Origin: Rickettsiales bacterium
GTDB taxonomy: Bacteria; Pseudomonadota; Alphaproteobacteria; G027485855
Length of the DNA stretch: 64,000 nucleotides
NCBI GenBank assembly: GCA_027485855.1
Contig: JAIXQD010000021.1
Span: forward strand, 124,001 to 188,000
Direction: 5' to 3'
Within the stretch, counting starts at the first letter, position 1. Every line of letters starts with the position of its first letter. Positions 27,140 through 36,806 of the stretch are shown one piece after another. The notes under the pieces are model-generated. The model had not been told where the DNA came from. It did not search any database and was given only the letters and a program-made list of their open reading frames with translations. Made by a program: the position numbers and the translations under genes.

Positions 27140-27862
27140 ATGGCACAGTGTCAAATGTGTAGTCGTCAATCATGGTTATTGCAGGTGAGCAGCCATGGCC
27201 TCTGCAAATCCTGTGAGGCGATTTATAGCCACGATGTAAAACAGCATATGGCGACGATAAAATCGGCCTTAGCCGCACTTACGCGTGGTGGCCCGCTGAT
27301 GGGGCAACTCAGCCGCTGCGAATTGGCTGGCGCTGCCGCCGCAGCCCTCGCGCGCTATGAGCAATTTGGGCTAAGTATTGGTGGTGTTTCGCCTGGCGCT
27401 TTGCTGGGAGAGCTTGCCCAACGTAAGCAGGAAATTATTCAGCGCGAGCTAAACCAGCAAGTGCAGCAGGCCCGCTTAAAGGCCAGCACGGTGCAATCGC
27501 CCAGCAAACAGCGCGCACAAATGCACAAGGTTTTGGCCTATGCTGAAATGCTTAAAAGTACCATACCCGATACTGAATTTGTCGATAAGTTTATCCGCGA
27601 GCTCCGCGCCGAACTTGATCAGCAGCGACTGAAACACGAAGTCGCAGGTGCCGATAATTTGCTGCGGGCGGGCAATACTAAGCGCGCGCTGGCGGCCTAT
27701 TATGAGGCGCTGCATTTGCTGATGGGCGACTCGGTTGATGACCGCCTGCAAGGCGCCATGGTAGCCCACATTAAAGCACAAATTGCGCAACTGGGCGGTG
27801 ATTTAGACCATGATATGCGTGGGCCAAATATGGCGCCCAAAGCCGAGCTTATCAACGAGTAA
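27140..27862 (+). CDS. Zinc-ribbon protein of unknown function
   Basis: The protein has 240 residues from the ATG at 27140 after a near-consensus GGAGGTG. An in-frame ATG at 27119 lies before this site. Residues 4-25 contain CQMC ... LCKSC, a small zinc ribbon. A long helical region follows (ELAQRKQEIIQRELNQQVQQ is likely coiled coil), then a TPR-like helical hairpin near the C terminus (ADNLLRAGNTKRALAAYYEA). There is no export signal. The combination suggests a cytoplasmic adaptor. No family name can be given. Confidence 0.75.
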   Translation: MAQCQMCSRQSWLLQVSSHGLCKSCEAIYSHDVKQHMATIKSALAALTRGGPLMGQLSRCELAGAAAAALARYEQFGLSIGGVSPGALLGELAQRKQEIIQRELNQQVQQARLKASTVQSPSKQRAQMHKVLAYAEMLKSTIPDTEFVDKFIRELRAELDQQRLKHEVAGADNLLRAGNTKRALAAYYEALHLLMGDSVDDRLQGAMVAHIKAQIAQLGGDLDHDMRGPNMAPKAELINE

Positions 27863-27870
27863 GCCGCACG

Positions 27871-28341
27871 CTATAGGCCGCCATCATCTTGGCTGGCCCA
27901 ATCAACCGGCGGGCCCAAAATTTTTATGGCTGTGCCAAAAACATGCGCCTCATAAACGGGAATGTCGGCATATTTGCCGCGCGGTATAGTATAGCGCACA
28001 ATATTATATTGCGCATGAATCACCGCATCAGCGCCAACCGCCACTGCTTGCTCTTGTAAGGTGCGGCTGGCACGCAGAGTGGCTTCAGTGGGGTTAATCG
28101 GCTGGCCCGGCTCGGCCTGATACACGGCAAAAGCCCGCAACGTATCTAAAATAGCGTAGCGATAACGCACCTCGCCAGTAATGATGCGGATGCTATGAAT
28201 GCGCTTTTGCCGCTCTTGCTCGGCTCTGCGCATTTGCTCGGATTCGTGCAGGCGCTGTTGCTCGCGCAACGCCTCTTGCGCTTTGGCTTGAGCGCGGGCA
28301 TCGCGCATTTTGCGCAATTGCTCATTGATACCGTCAAACAT
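27871..28341 (-). CDS. YbjQ-like (heavy-metal-binding fold) protein with charged N-terminal coiled coil
   Basis: The protein has 156 residues from the ATG at 28341 (an upstream frame to 28371 starts with TTG). Residues 8-48 are a highly charged helix (AQAKAQEALREQQRLHESEQ), probably coiled coil. The C-terminal part has AVAVGADAVIHAQYNIVRYT followed by YEAHVFGTAIKI, resembling the YbjQ/DUF74 family, whose core has A-x-x-x-G-A-(D/N)-A-V-(I/V)-x-(V/A)-x-Y and a closing G-T-A-(V/I). The gene lies 7 bp after the gluQ-RS stop on the same strand. Function is unknown. Confidence 0.65.
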   Translation of the reverse strand: MFDGINEQLRKMRDARAQAKAQEALREQQRLHESEQMRRAEQERQKRIHSIRIITGEVRYRYAILDTLRAFAVYQAEPGQPINPTEATLRASRTLQEQAVAVGADAVIHAQYNIVRYTIPRGKYADIPVYEAHVFGTAIKILGPPVDWASQDDGGL

Positions 28342-28348
28342 ATGTCGA

Positions 28349-29200
28349 TTATGACAAAGGCTGATTAACAAAGCCCGAATGACAAATTTCGATGATTTTC
28401 TCGGGGGTTAGGCCTTGCGCGCGCAATTGCTGCAAGCTTTGTGCGCCATCACGCTTCGAAAAACGCACCCCTGCTTTATTTAACAGCAACCCATGATGAT
28501 GATATTGCGGCACCGGCAAATGCAGCAAGGCCTGCAACAAACGGTGCGTATGTGTGGCGCTAAACAAATCTTGCCCGCGCGTGACCAAGTTAATGCCTTG
28601 CAGAGCATCATCAACCACCACCGATAAATGATAGCTGGTTGGCACATCTTTGCGTGCTAGCACAATATCGCCCAATATTTCGGGCTGTGCGTCTTGCGTG
28701 CCTTGGGCTTTGTCATGCCATGTGAGTTTGCCGCTGATTTTTAGCGCCTGCGCTACATCAAGCCGCCAGCAAAATTCGGGCTGCTGCGCGGATTTGCTGG
28801 CTCTTGCGGCAGAGCTTAAATGCCGGCAAGTGCCGGGGTAAATCGGGCTCTCATTGGCGTGCGGCGCATAGCCCATGGCGGCAAGCTCGGCGGCTATGTC
28901 TTTGCGGCTGCAAAAACACGGATAAACCACACCAAGCTTTTGCAGCTGCTGTAAGGCTGCTTGGTAATCTGCCATATGCTGCGATTGCACCCGCACGGGC
29001 TTTGGCCAACTTAGCCCCAGCCAGGTAAGATCTTGCAGAATGGCCGCTTGATATTCTGGCCTGCAACGGGCGGGGTCGATATCCTCAATGCGTAACAAAA
29101 AGCACGTTCCGGCCTGTGCCGCAAACAGCGCACTATAAGCATGACCCAAATGAAGCAAGCCGGTTGGGCTTGGCGCAAAGCGCGTGACAATTTCTGACAT
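28349..29200 (-). CDS. gluQ: Glutamyl-Q tRNA(Asp) synthetase
   Basis: The protein has 283 residues from the ATG at 29200 (a TTG lies further upstream). GluQ-RS attaches glutamate to queuosine in the tRNA(Asp) anticodon and lacks an anticodon-binding domain, so it is much shorter than GltX, as here. Seen are TRFAPSPTGLLHLGHAYSAL (HIGH-type motif), LLRIEDIDPARCRPEYQAAI, zinc-ligand cysteines in VVYPCFCSRKDI with Tyr and Cys in SPIYPGTCRHLS, and FSKRDGAQSLQQLRAQGL (KMSKS-type motif). The YbjQ-like gene follows. Confidence 0.92.
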   Translation of the reverse strand: MSEIVTRFAPSPTGLLHLGHAYSALFAAQAGTCFLLRIEDIDPARCRPEYQAAILQDLTWLGLSWPKPVRVQSQHMADYQAALQQLQKLGVVYPCFCSRKDIAAELAAMGYAPHANESPIYPGTCRHLSSAARASKSAQQPEFCWRLDVAQALKISGKLTWHDKAQGTQDAQPEILGDIVLARKDVPTSYHLSVVVDDALQGINLVTRGQDLFSATHTHRLLQALLHLPVPQYHHHGLLLNKAGVRFSKRDGAQSLQQLRAQGLTPEKIIEICHSGFVNQPLS

Positions 29201-29236
29201 TCTGGCATTGTATGCCAAATTTTACGGAGACAAAAT

Positions 29237-29902
29237 ATGCGCCCCACAGATTCACGCCTGACCGGCCCCAGATTTATTCCGCCGCAAGCACAAAACCTGC
29301 TGGTTTTGCTGCATGGCTATGGCGCTGACGGCAATGATCTGTTTGGCCTGGCGGCAGAGCTAAAACCACATTTGCCCCACACCGCCATTATCTCGCTTGA
29401 TGCACCAGAAGCAGGCGAGATGGGTTATGGCCGCCAATGGTTTAGTTTAGCCGGCTGGGGCGGCGCCGACACATTAGCGCAAGTGGCCGCACGCATTCCG
29501 GCAGCTCAAGACAAACTTATGCATGAAATCAACAGCCTAATGGCCGAGTTTAATGTAAAGCCCGAGCGCACGGCTTTGCTGGGTTTTTCGCAAGGCTGCA
29601 TGATGGCTTTACAAGTTGGTTTAAGAATGCCCCACCAATGTGCTGGAATTATTGGCTTTAGCGGACTGCTTGCCGCGCCGCAAACTTTAAGCCATGAGCT
29701 TAAAGCTAAGCCGCCTGTTTTGCTGATTCATGGCACAGCCGATGAGGTTGTACCCTATAGCGCCTTGCGCGAGGCTGAAGCCGCGCTGCTGGCCTTAGAC
29801 ATACAAGTAACCGCCATCTCTCGGCCCGGGCTTGGGCATGGCATTGATGGCGTAGGGTTATCTGCCGCGGTGGCATTTCTACAGAAAAACTTTAAGGCAT
29901 AA
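29237..29902 (+). CDS. Alpha/beta-hydrolase carboxylesterase (phospholipase/carboxylesterase family)
   Basis: The protein has 221 residues with ACGGAGAC before the ATG. It matches the short bacterial carboxylesterase/acyl-protein-thioesterase family: NLLVLLHGYGADGNDLFGLA (oxyanion loop), nucleophile Ser in LLGFSQGCMMALQVG, acid Asp in LLIHGTADEVVPYSALREAE, and His in ISRPGLGHGIDGVG. No signal peptide, so cytoplasmic. The substrate is unknown; small acyl esters are likely. Confidence 0.92.
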   Translation: MRPTDSRLTGPRFIPPQAQNLLVLLHGYGADGNDLFGLAAELKPHLPHTAIISLDAPEAGEMGYGRQWFSLAGWGGADTLAQVAARIPAAQDKLMHEINSLMAEFNVKPERTALLGFSQGCMMALQVGLRMPHQCAGIIGFSGLLAAPQTLSHELKAKPPVLLIHGTADEVVPYSALREAEAALLALDIQVTAISRPGLGHGIDGVGLSAAVAFLQKNFKA

Positions 29903-29986
29903 TTTTGCACGCTAGAGCATAAACCTCGTAGTAATTGAGAATCGGCTGCCTTTGTGGTATCATTAACCATATTGGAGGCTCATATT

Positions 29987-30541
29987 GTGACTCTATCGCA
30001 GTGCCCGGCCCTGGTGTTGAATGCGGATTTTAGGCCGCTTTCCTATTATCCACTCTCTTTGTGGAGCTGGCAGGATGCTGTTAAAGCCGTATTCCTGGAC
30101 CGCGTTAACATCATCGCCCTCTATGACCGCGTAGTGCGCGCCCCAAACCTTGAAATGAAATTACCCAGCGTGATTGCGCTGAAAGATTATGTGGTGCCCG
30201 CGCGGCAACCCGCCTTTACCCGCTTTAATGTGTTTCTGCGCGACCGCTTTACCTGCCAATATTGCGGCCAGCATAAAGCCTCGCAGGACCTGACCTTTGA
30301 CCATGTTATTCCGCGCTGTCGGGGTGGCGAAACAAGCTGGACCAATGTCGTCACCGCCTGCCAAATTTGTAATTTACGCAAAGGCCACAGGTTGGGCCAT
30401 CAGATTGGCATGCTGCCGGCTAAACGACCCCAGCCACCAACCATTCATTTGCTGCAAGAAAATGGGCGGGCTTTCCCGCCTAATTTTTTGCATCATAGCT
30501 GGCGCGACTATCTTTATTGGGATAGCGAACTCGAAAATTAG
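29987..30541 (+). CDS. HNH endonuclease-domain protein
   Basis: The protein has 184 residues from the GTG at 29987, which is 8 bases after GGAGG; the frame extends upstream to 29954 without support. ALVLNADFRPLSYYPLSLWS and WQDAVKAVFLDRVNIIALYD open the protein, as in the widespread chromosomal HNH family of alphaproteobacteria. The HNH core carries structural zinc cysteines and catalytic His: FTCQYCGQHKASQDLTFDHV, then IPRCRGGETSWTNVVTACQI and CNLRKG. Its cellular role is unknown. It converges on serA. Confidence 0.9.
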   Translation: MTLSQCPALVLNADFRPLSYYPLSLWSWQDAVKAVFLDRVNIIALYDRVVRAPNLEMKLPSVIALKDYVVPARQPAFTRFNVFLRDRFTCQYCGQHKASQDLTFDHVIPRCRGGETSWTNVVTACQICNLRKGHRLGHQIGMLPAKRPQPPTIHLLQENGRAFPPNFLHHSWRDYLYWDSELEN

Positions 30542-30550
30542 CCAAGGCTA

Positions 30551-32146
30551 TTAAGCCACAAACTTAAGCGCCCGTGCTGTCACAACACCAGCCAAACCGC
30601 TAATTTGCGCCAGCACATCCACCGATAAGGGCTGATCGATAGCCACTAACGCCACCGCCGTTGCGCCTGCCGCCGTGCGCCCCAAATGGAAGGTGGCGAT
30701 ATTTACGCCCGCCTGCCCCAAAGTGCTGCCCAAACGGCCAATATAACCGGGCTTATCTTCGTTTATAGTGTAAAGCATGTGCGGCGAAAGCTCGGCCTCA
30801 ACCGCAACGCCATTGATGCCCACAATGCGCGGCTTAGCGCCGCCAAATAATGTGCCCGCCAAAGTGATTGGGCCATTGCTGGTTTGCAGGGTGAGGCGCA
30901 GCAAAGTTTGGTAATCGGGCGCGTCACCATGACGGGTTTCAGAGATGGCCAAGCCGCGCTCACGCGCTAAATGTGGCGCATTGACCATATTGACGCTTTC
31001 CAGCCTTGTGGCCAAAACGCCCGCCAGCACAATCGCCGTTAAGGGCTTGATATTTAGCTCGGCCACTTGGCCTGCATATTCAAGGCTAAGAGCGGTGATG
31101 TCGCCCGTGGCCAACTGCCCTGCCAAAGCGCCGAGTTGACGCGCTAAATCCATATAAGGTTTAAGGCGCGGCGCGTCTTCCGCACTGACGGCGGCCATGT
31201 TCAAGGCATTGCTGACAGCGCCCTTTAATAAAAAATCACTCATTTGTTCGGCGATTTGTATGGCAACATTTTCCTGCGCTTCGCTGGTGGAGGCGCCCAA
31301 ATGCGGCGTGCAAATCACTTTTTCGTGCCCAAAAAGCCGATGGGTTTTTGCAGGCTCAATGGCAAACACATCAAGCGCCGCGGCCGCCACTTGGCCAGTG
31401 GTGAGCGCATCAAATAATGCGTCCTCATCAATGAGGCCGCCGCGTGCACAATTAATAATGCGCACGCCTTTTTTGCACTGGGCCAAGCTGGCCGCATTGA
31501 TAATATTTTTTGTATCTTCCGTAAGCGGCGTATGCACCGTAATAAAATCGGCTCGCGGCCAAAGCTGGGCCAAGCTCACTTTTTCAACACCGAGCTCAAT
31601 CGCACGCGCATCAGACAAAAATGGGTCGAAGGCAATAACTTTCATTTTGAGGCCCAAAGCGCGGTCGGCAACAATGCTGCCAATATTGCCGCAGCCAATA
31701 ATGCCCAGGGTTTTATTCATCAGCTCAACGCCCATGAAGCGGTTTTTCTCCCACTTGCCGGCATGGGTTGAGGCATTCGCGGCAGGGATGTCGCGAGCCG
31801 AGGCAAACATCATGGCCAAAGCATGTTCGGCTGTGGTGGTTGAATTGCCAAAAGGCGTATTCATCACCACCACCCCATGCGCCGTTGCCGCCGGCACATC
31901 AACATTATCAACACCAATGCCCGCACGGCCAACAACCTTAAGCTTAGGTGCTGCCGCTAAAATCTCGGCGGTAACCTTAGTGGCCGAGCGAATGGCAATG
32001 CCATCATAATCGGCAATAATATTTTTTAGCTCTTCCGGCTTTAAGCCCACTTGCTGCACTACCTCAAGGCCGCGACTTTTAAAAATCTCAAGGGCGGTGG
32101 GCGAAAGCGCATCGGCAATCAGAACTTTGGGGGTATGTTTGGTCAT
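30551..32146 (-). CDS. serA: D-3-phosphoglycerate dehydrogenase (long form)
   Basis: The protein has 531 residues. It oxidises 3-phosphoglycerate to 3-phosphohydroxypyruvate, the first committed step to serine. Substrate-domain segments (VGRAGIGVDNVDVPAATAHG), NAD-binding GIIGCGNIGSIVADRALGLK, catalytic Arg in IINCARGGLIDEDALFDALT and His in GHEKVICTPHLGASTSEAQE are all visible. After about residue 320 come an intervening (ASB) domain and a C-terminal ACT domain (MLYTINEDKPGYIGRLGSTL), as in the long-form enzymes of alphaproteobacteria, mycobacteria and others. Twelve bases separate it from serC. Confidence 0.97.
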   Translation of the reverse strand: MTKHTPKVLIADALSPTALEIFKSRGLEVVQQVGLKPEELKNIIADYDGIAIRSATKVTAEILAAAPKLKVVGRAGIGVDNVDVPAATAHGVVVMNTPFGNSTTTAEHALAMMFASARDIPAANASTHAGKWEKNRFMGVELMNKTLGIIGCGNIGSIVADRALGLKMKVIAFDPFLSDARAIELGVEKVSLAQLWPRADFITVHTPLTEDTKNIINAASLAQCKKGVRIINCARGGLIDEDALFDALTTGQVAAAALDVFAIEPAKTHRLFGHEKVICTPHLGASTSEAQENVAIQIAEQMSDFLLKGAVSNALNMAAVSAEDAPRLKPYMDLARQLGALAGQLATGDITALSLEYAGQVAELNIKPLTAIVLAGVLATRLESVNMVNAPHLARERGLAISETRHGDAPDYQTLLRLTLQTSNGPITLAGTLFGGAKPRIVGINGVAVEAELSPHMLYTINEDKPGYIGRLGSTLGQAGVNIATFHLGRTAAGATAVALVAIDQPLSVDVLAQISGLAGVVTARALKFVA

Positions 32147-32158
32147 GAATATATTCCT

Positions 32159-33355
32159 TTATGCGGCAAGGCGCAGTTCGGCGCGGGCGGTCTGAAATGC
32201 CCAATCCAGCCAAGGTAAAAGTGCCTCAATGTCGGTGGCATCAATGGTGGCCCCGCCCCAAATACGCAAATGTGGCGGCGCTTCACGGTGGCCAGCAATG
32301 TCATAGGCCACCTGCTCTTTTTCAAGGAGCGCGCACAGGCTTTTAATAAAATCGGCCTGTTGTGCGGATGGTAAGGCCGCAATGGCGGGGTCGGCAATAC
32401 GCACACAAATTGAGGTATTTGAGCGCGTGGCGGGGTCGCTGGCCAAAAACTCGGCCCATGGGGTTTGCGCCACAAATTTTGCCACGGCAGCAAAGTTTAG
32501 CTCGCTGCGTTTCATTAAACCCGCAAGGCCGCCTTGCTGTTTTGCCCAACGCAGCCCATCGAGCGCATCTTCAACACACAGCATAGAAGGGGTGTTGATG
32601 GTCTCGCCGGCAAACAGCGCTTCAGCAATTTTGCTGTCTTTGGTCATGCGAAAAAGTTTAGGCATTGGCCATGGCGGCGTGTAGCTTTCAAGCCGCGCCA
32701 CCGCCCTTGGCGACAGCGCAATCATGCCATGCTGTGCCTCACCGCCCAGCACTTTCTGCCACGAATAGGTAACCACATCGAGGCGCGGCCACGGCAAATC
32801 CATAGCAAAGGCCGCCGAGGTGGCATCGCATAACACCAGCCCCGCACGGTTGGGATGAATCCAATCACCATGCGGCACTTTGACGCCCGAGGTTGTGCCA
32901 TTCCAACAGAACACCACATCATGCTCTGGGTTGACGAGGCGCAAATCGGGCAATTCGCCATAGGGTGCATCGAGCACGCGCACATCTTTAAGGCGCAGCT
33001 GCTTGGTGACATCTTGCGCCCATTGTTTGCCGAACTCTTCAAACGACAAAACATCAACGGGGCGCGCGCCCAAAAGTGACCACATGGCCATTTCAATAGC
33101 GCCCGTATCGGAGGCTGGCACAATGGCTAAGCGATAATCGGCCGGAATGCCCAAAATCTCGCGCGAAAGATCAATCACTTCTTTGAGGCGCTTTTTACCT
33201 TCGCCTGAGCGGTGCGAGCGGCCCAACAGGGCCTTTTGCAAAGCCTCGACCGTCCAACCCGGGCGCTTCGCACAAGGGCCTGAGGCAAAATTAGGGTTTT
33301 TGGGCTTAATCGTAGGCCTGGGGGCAAGGTTATGGGCAAGATTGGCGGCAGTCAT
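32159..33355 (-). CDS. serC: Phosphoserine aminotransferase
   Basis: The protein has 398 residues from the ATG at 33355; a GTG at 33364 is in frame but lies inside GGGAGTG, the ribosome-binding site. It transaminates 3-phosphohydroxypyruvate with glutamate using PLP. Seen are [80 protein letters not shown] and [20 protein letters not shown] with the PLP-binding Lys. It is the alphaproteobacterial/mycobacterial subtype, longer than the E. coli enzyme. Transcribed before serA. Confidence 0.96.
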   Translation of the reverse strand: MTAANLAHNLAPRPTIKPKNPNFASGPCAKRPGWTVEALQKALLGRSHRSGEGKKRLKEVIDLSREILGIPADYRLAIVPASDTGAIEMAMWSLLGARPVDVLSFEEFGKQWAQDVTKQLRLKDVRVLDAPYGELPDLRLVNPEHDVVFCWNGTTSGVKVPHGDWIHPNRAGLVLCDATSAAFAMDLPWPRLDVVTYSWQKVLGGEAQHGMIALSPRAVARLESYTPPWPMPKLFRMTKDSKIAEALFAGETINTPSMLCVEDALDGLRWAKQQGGLAGLMKRSELNFAAVAKFVAQTPWAEFLASDPATRSNTSICVRIADPAIAALPSAQQADFIKSLCALLEKEQVAYDIAGHREAPPHLRIWGGATIDATDIEALLPWLDWAFQTARAELRLAA

Positions 33356-33356
33356 A

Positions 33357-33370
33357 AAGGGCACTCCCTT
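33357..33370 (-). promoter_or_regulatory. Hairpin sequestering the serC ribosome-binding site
   Basis: Read on the minus strand, AAGGG-AGTG-CCCTT forms a 5-bp stem with a tetraloop, ending 1 base before the serC ATG. The ribosome-binding site GGGAGTG lies within the 5' arm and loop. A conserved RNA motif upstream of serC is known from alphaproteobacteria (serC motif); whether this is a member needs a covariance search. Confidence 0.5.
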
Positions 33371-33524
33371 AAAGCGGCGAGAACGACAGAGTAAGACTGT
33401 TGCTGCACTGCGTCAATCCACGCTGTAAGCTAGAAGAAAATACCAAAGGAAAAGTCTTGTCAGCACCAGGGCCAAGCTTTAATCTGAGCTCGTTTTTATT
33501 CGACAACAAACATAGACTGAAATC

Positions 33525-34109
33525 ATGTATGGCTCTCTGACCTTGCTGTGCGGCCCGATGTTTTCGGGCAAAACCACAGAAAGCCTCAAACGCATTCTTT
33601 GGGCCAAAAATGGCCAAGGGCGGCGCGTGCAGGTGTTTAAACCCGCCTTCGATACACGTTATGCCAAAACGGCGCTGGTTAATCATGACGGCTTGCGGGC
33701 TGAAGCTGAAAATATCAGCACATGGATCGGCATCGCCCCCGGCACTGAAATGGTGTTTTTTGACGAGGTGCAGTTTTTTACCGAGCCGCACTTTAACGGC
33801 AAGGTCACCGACATTATCGAAGAGCTGCTCAGCCAAGGCATTGATGTGGTCGCGGCTGGCCTTGATATGGATTTTAAGGGCAAGCCCTTTGCCACCACCG
33901 CACATTTAGCCGCGATGGCCGATGAGATTGTTAAGCTCAAGGCCATTTGCAGTGTGTGTGGACGGCCTGCGGGCAAAAGCTATCGTCTATCGGGCGGGCA
34001 AGATAAAGTCGAGCTGGGCGGCGCCGATAAATATCAAGCGCGCTGCACTCGTCACTGGGCCGAGCCAGACAGCACCACCGAGCTTTTCGGCGGCAAAATG
34101 GCCTCGTAA
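33525..34109 (+). CDS. tdk: Thymidine kinase (type II)
   Basis: The protein has 194 residues. It phosphorylates thymidine (and deoxyuridine) for salvage. Motifs of the bacterial/viral type II enzyme are present: P-loop LTLLCGPMFSGKTTESLKRI, Walker B EMVFFDEVQFFT, VVAAGLDMDFKGKPF lasso region, zinc cysteines in CSVCGRPAGKSYR and ARCTRHW, and YQARC. The stop shares one base with the mutS start (TAATG), so translation of the two is coupled. Confidence 0.95.
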   Translation: MYGSLTLLCGPMFSGKTTESLKRILWAKNGQGRRVQVFKPAFDTRYAKTALVNHDGLRAEAENISTWIGIAPGTEMVFFDEVQFFTEPHFNGKVTDIIEELLSQGIDVVAAGLDMDFKGKPFATTAHLAAMADEIVKLKAICSVCGRPAGKSYRLSGGQDKVELGGADKYQARCTRHWAEPDSTTELFGGKMAS

Positions 34110-36796
34110 TGGCGTTACCTGAAAAAATTCCTAATAATGATGCTGGTGCTGTGCTAGAGGCAGCAAATCCTGAGGCTGGCGCCACGCCGATGATGGCGCA
34201 ATATTTGGCGCTTAAGCAAAATTATGCCGATATGCTGCTATTTTACCGCATGGGCGATTTCTATGAAATGTTTTTTGCCGATGCTGAGGCCGCTGCGGCC
34301 GCGCTTGATATAGCCCTCACCAAACGCGGGCAGTATCAAGGGCGCGATATTCCGATGTGTGGTGTGCCGGTGCATGCCTATGAGGTTTATTTGGCGCGCC
34401 TTATTCGTAAGGGCTTTCGCGTGGCCATTTGTGAGCAAATGGAAGACCCCGCGGAAGCTAAAAAACGTGGGCACAAAGCAGTGGTGCAGCGCGATGTTGT
34501 GCGCATTATTACGCCGGGCACCATCACCGAAGATAATTTGCTTGAGCAAAAGCAGCGCAATTATTTGGCCTGCCTTGTGCGTGGCGCGGGCGATACCGAC
34601 TTTGCGCTAGCTTGGTGCGATATTTCACAAGGGCAAATGCTGGTGCAGCAAGTGGCTATTGGTGAGCTTGCCGCGCAATTAGAGCGCCTGCAACCCAGCG
34701 AGATTTTACTGGCCGATAAAATTTGGGCCGAGCCTGAAGCGCAAGCAATTTTGCAGCCATGGTTGGCGCAACTCACGCGCCTGCCCAATGTTCGTTTTGA
34801 TAGCGCCAATGCCGAGCAAAGCCTCACAACACATTTTAAAGTATCCAGCCTTTTGGGTTTTGGCCAATTTAGCCGCGCCCAAATTGCCGCGCTGGGCAGT
34901 ATCCTTGATTATTTACAACTCACGCAAAAAACGGCCCTGCCCCATTTGCAGCCGCCACAGATTTTGGCCAATGATAGCCTGCTGCTGATGGATGCCGCCA
35001 CGCGCCGCAATCTTGAATTACTGCGCACACAAAATGGCGAATATAAGGGCAGCCTGCTTGAAACTATCGACCACAGTATGACCGCAGCCGGTGGCAGGCT
35101 TTTGGCCGATTGGCTGGCAGCGCCCCTGGCTGACATTGCGGCCATTACTGCACGCCAAGCCGATATCGCCAGCTTTTACGAAAACCCAGCCCACACTGAA
35201 GCGCTGCGCGAAAAACTACGTCATTGCCCCGACCTTGAGCGTGCGCTGGCGCGTTTAGTTTTGGGGCGTGGCACGCCGCGTGATTGTGCGCAATTACGCG
35301 ATGCTTTACGCGTGGCTGCCGATATTCGCTGGCACATTACTGGCACAGGCTGGCAAGTGGCAGATAGCTTTAAAGCCTATGCAACATCGCTAGATGGCTT
35401 TAGTGCGCTCACCGATAAACTCAACGCCGCACTTGCTGCCGATTTGCCCGCCCTTGCCCGCGATGGCGGCTTTATTGCCCGTGGCTATAGTGCCGCCCTT
35501 GACGAATTACATGCATTGCGTGATGACAGCCGCCGGCTTATTGCCGCGCTCCAGCAACAATATGTGCAACAAACCAGCATCAACACACTTAAAATTAAAC
35601 ATAATAATTTGCTGGGTTACCACATTGAAGTGAGCCCAAACCAAGCCGATAAATTGCTCACCCAATTTAAAGAAACCTTCATTCACCGGCAAACTTTGGT
35701 GAGCGGCGTGCGTTTTACCACAACCGCTTTAGCAGAGCTTGAGCGCAAAGTGGCCAGCGCGGCCGATAAAGCCATTGGACTTGAATTAGAGATTTTTGCA
35801 CAATTTGTAGCTGAAATTACCGCACAATTAGCGCCGCTTAAAAATTGTGCGGCGGCGCTGGCACAGCTTGATGCCTTATCAGCTTTGGCACATTTGGCAC
35901 AGACGCAAGGCTGGTGCCGCCCGCAAATTTTTAGCGATAGTCGCTTTAAGGTTCATCGTGGGCGTCATGCTGTGGTTGAAAAAAGCCTGCAGCAAAAAGG
36001 CAAAAATAGTTTTATTGCCAATGACTGCAACCTTGCCGACACACAAAGATTATGGCTGCTGACCGGCCCCAATATGGCTGGTAAATCTACTTTTTTGCGG
36101 CAAAATGCCCTGCTGGTAATTTTGGCGCAAATGGGCAGTTATGTGCCAGCGGACGCGGCCGAAATTGGTATTGTTGATCGCCTGTTCAGCCGCGTTGGTG
36201 CGGCCGATGATTTAGCCCGCGGCCACTCTACCTTTATGGTTGAGATGGTTGAAACGGCAACCATCTTGCATCAAGCAACACAGAGCTCTTTTGTGATTTT
36301 GGACGAGCTGGGGCGTGGCACTGCCACCTTCGATGGTCTATCCATTGCTTGGGCCAGCGTTGAATATCTGCACGAGCACATTCGCGCCCGCTGCTTATTT
36401 GCGACGCACTACCATGAGCTGACGGCACTGCGCGAAAAACTATCGGCGCTGTTTTGTGCCACCATGGCCATACGCGAATGGCAAGGGCAATTGGTATTTC
36501 TGCATGAGGTGCAAGCCGGCACCGCCGATCGCTCTTATGGTCTGCATGTGGCAGCGCTCGCGGGCTTGCCTGCCAGCGTCATGGCCAGAGCCGCACAAGT
36601 GCTGGCCGAGCTTGAGCAACAACGCGCGCAAGCGCCAGCCTTAAGCGTGGCCGACCTGCCATTATTTCGGGATGCGCAAATAGCCCCCGCAGCAAAAATT
36701 GATACGCTGCGTGAGGCATTGGCGCAGCTTAACCCTGATGAGCTCACGCCAAAAACCGCGCTCGACACTCTTTATCAACTGAAGCGACTAGTATAA
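34109..36796 (+). CDS. mutS: DNA mismatch repair protein MutS
   Basis: The protein has 895 residues. MutS dimers recognise mispairs and start repair. Seen are the mismatch-binding motif YRMGDFYEMFFADAEAAA (Phe-x-Glu wedge), core helices, clamp, and the ATPase: Walker A LLTGPNMAGKSTFLRQNALL, SRVGAADDLARGHSTFMVEM, Walker B VILDELGRGTATFDGLSIAW, and CLFATHYHELTALREKL. Full length. Operon with tdk upstream and, 10 bp downstream, a glutathione transferase gene. Confidence 0.98.
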   Translation: MALPEKIPNNDAGAVLEAANPEAGATPMMAQYLALKQNYADMLLFYRMGDFYEMFFADAEAAAAALDIALTKRGQYQGRDIPMCGVPVHAYEVYLARLIRKGFRVAICEQMEDPAEAKKRGHKAVVQRDVVRIITPGTITEDNLLEQKQRNYLACLVRGAGDTDFALAWCDISQGQMLVQQVAIGELAAQLERLQPSEILLADKIWAEPEAQAILQPWLAQLTRLPNVRFDSANAEQSLTTHFKVSSLLGFGQFSRAQIAALGSILDYLQLTQKTALPHLQPPQILANDSLLLMDAATRRNLELLRTQNGEYKGSLLETIDHSMTAAGGRLLADWLAAPLADIAAITARQADIASFYENPAHTEALREKLRHCPDLERALARLVLGRGTPRDCAQLRDALRVAADIRWHITGTGWQVADSFKAYATSLDGFSALTDKLNAALAADLPALARDGGFIARGYSAALDELHALRDDSRRLIAALQQQYVQQTSINTLKIKHNNLLGYHIEVSPNQADKLLTQFKETFIHRQTLVSGVRFTTTALAELERKVASAADKAIGLELEIFAQFVAEITAQLAPLKNCAAALAQLDALSALAHLAQTQGWCRPQIFSDSRFKVHRGRHAVVEKSLQQKGKNSFIANDCNLADTQRLWLLTGPNMAGKSTFLRQNALLVILAQMGSYVPADAAEIGIVDRLFSRVGAADDLARGHSTFMVEMVETATILHQATQSSFVILDELGRGTATFDGLSIAWASVEYLHEHIRARCLFATHYHELTALREKLSALFCATMAIREWQGQLVFLHEVQAGTADRSYGLHVAALAGLPASVMARAAQVLAELEQQRAQAPALSVADLPLFRDAQIAPAAKIDTLREALAQLNPDELTPKTALDTLYQLKRLV

Positions 36797-36806
36797 GCTG
36801 GCAAGC

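Noticed and set aside
31197-32009. 270-codon plus-strand frame opposite serA
   Set aside because: Antisense to serA, which has all catalytic motifs; composition is that of a complementary-strand shadow.
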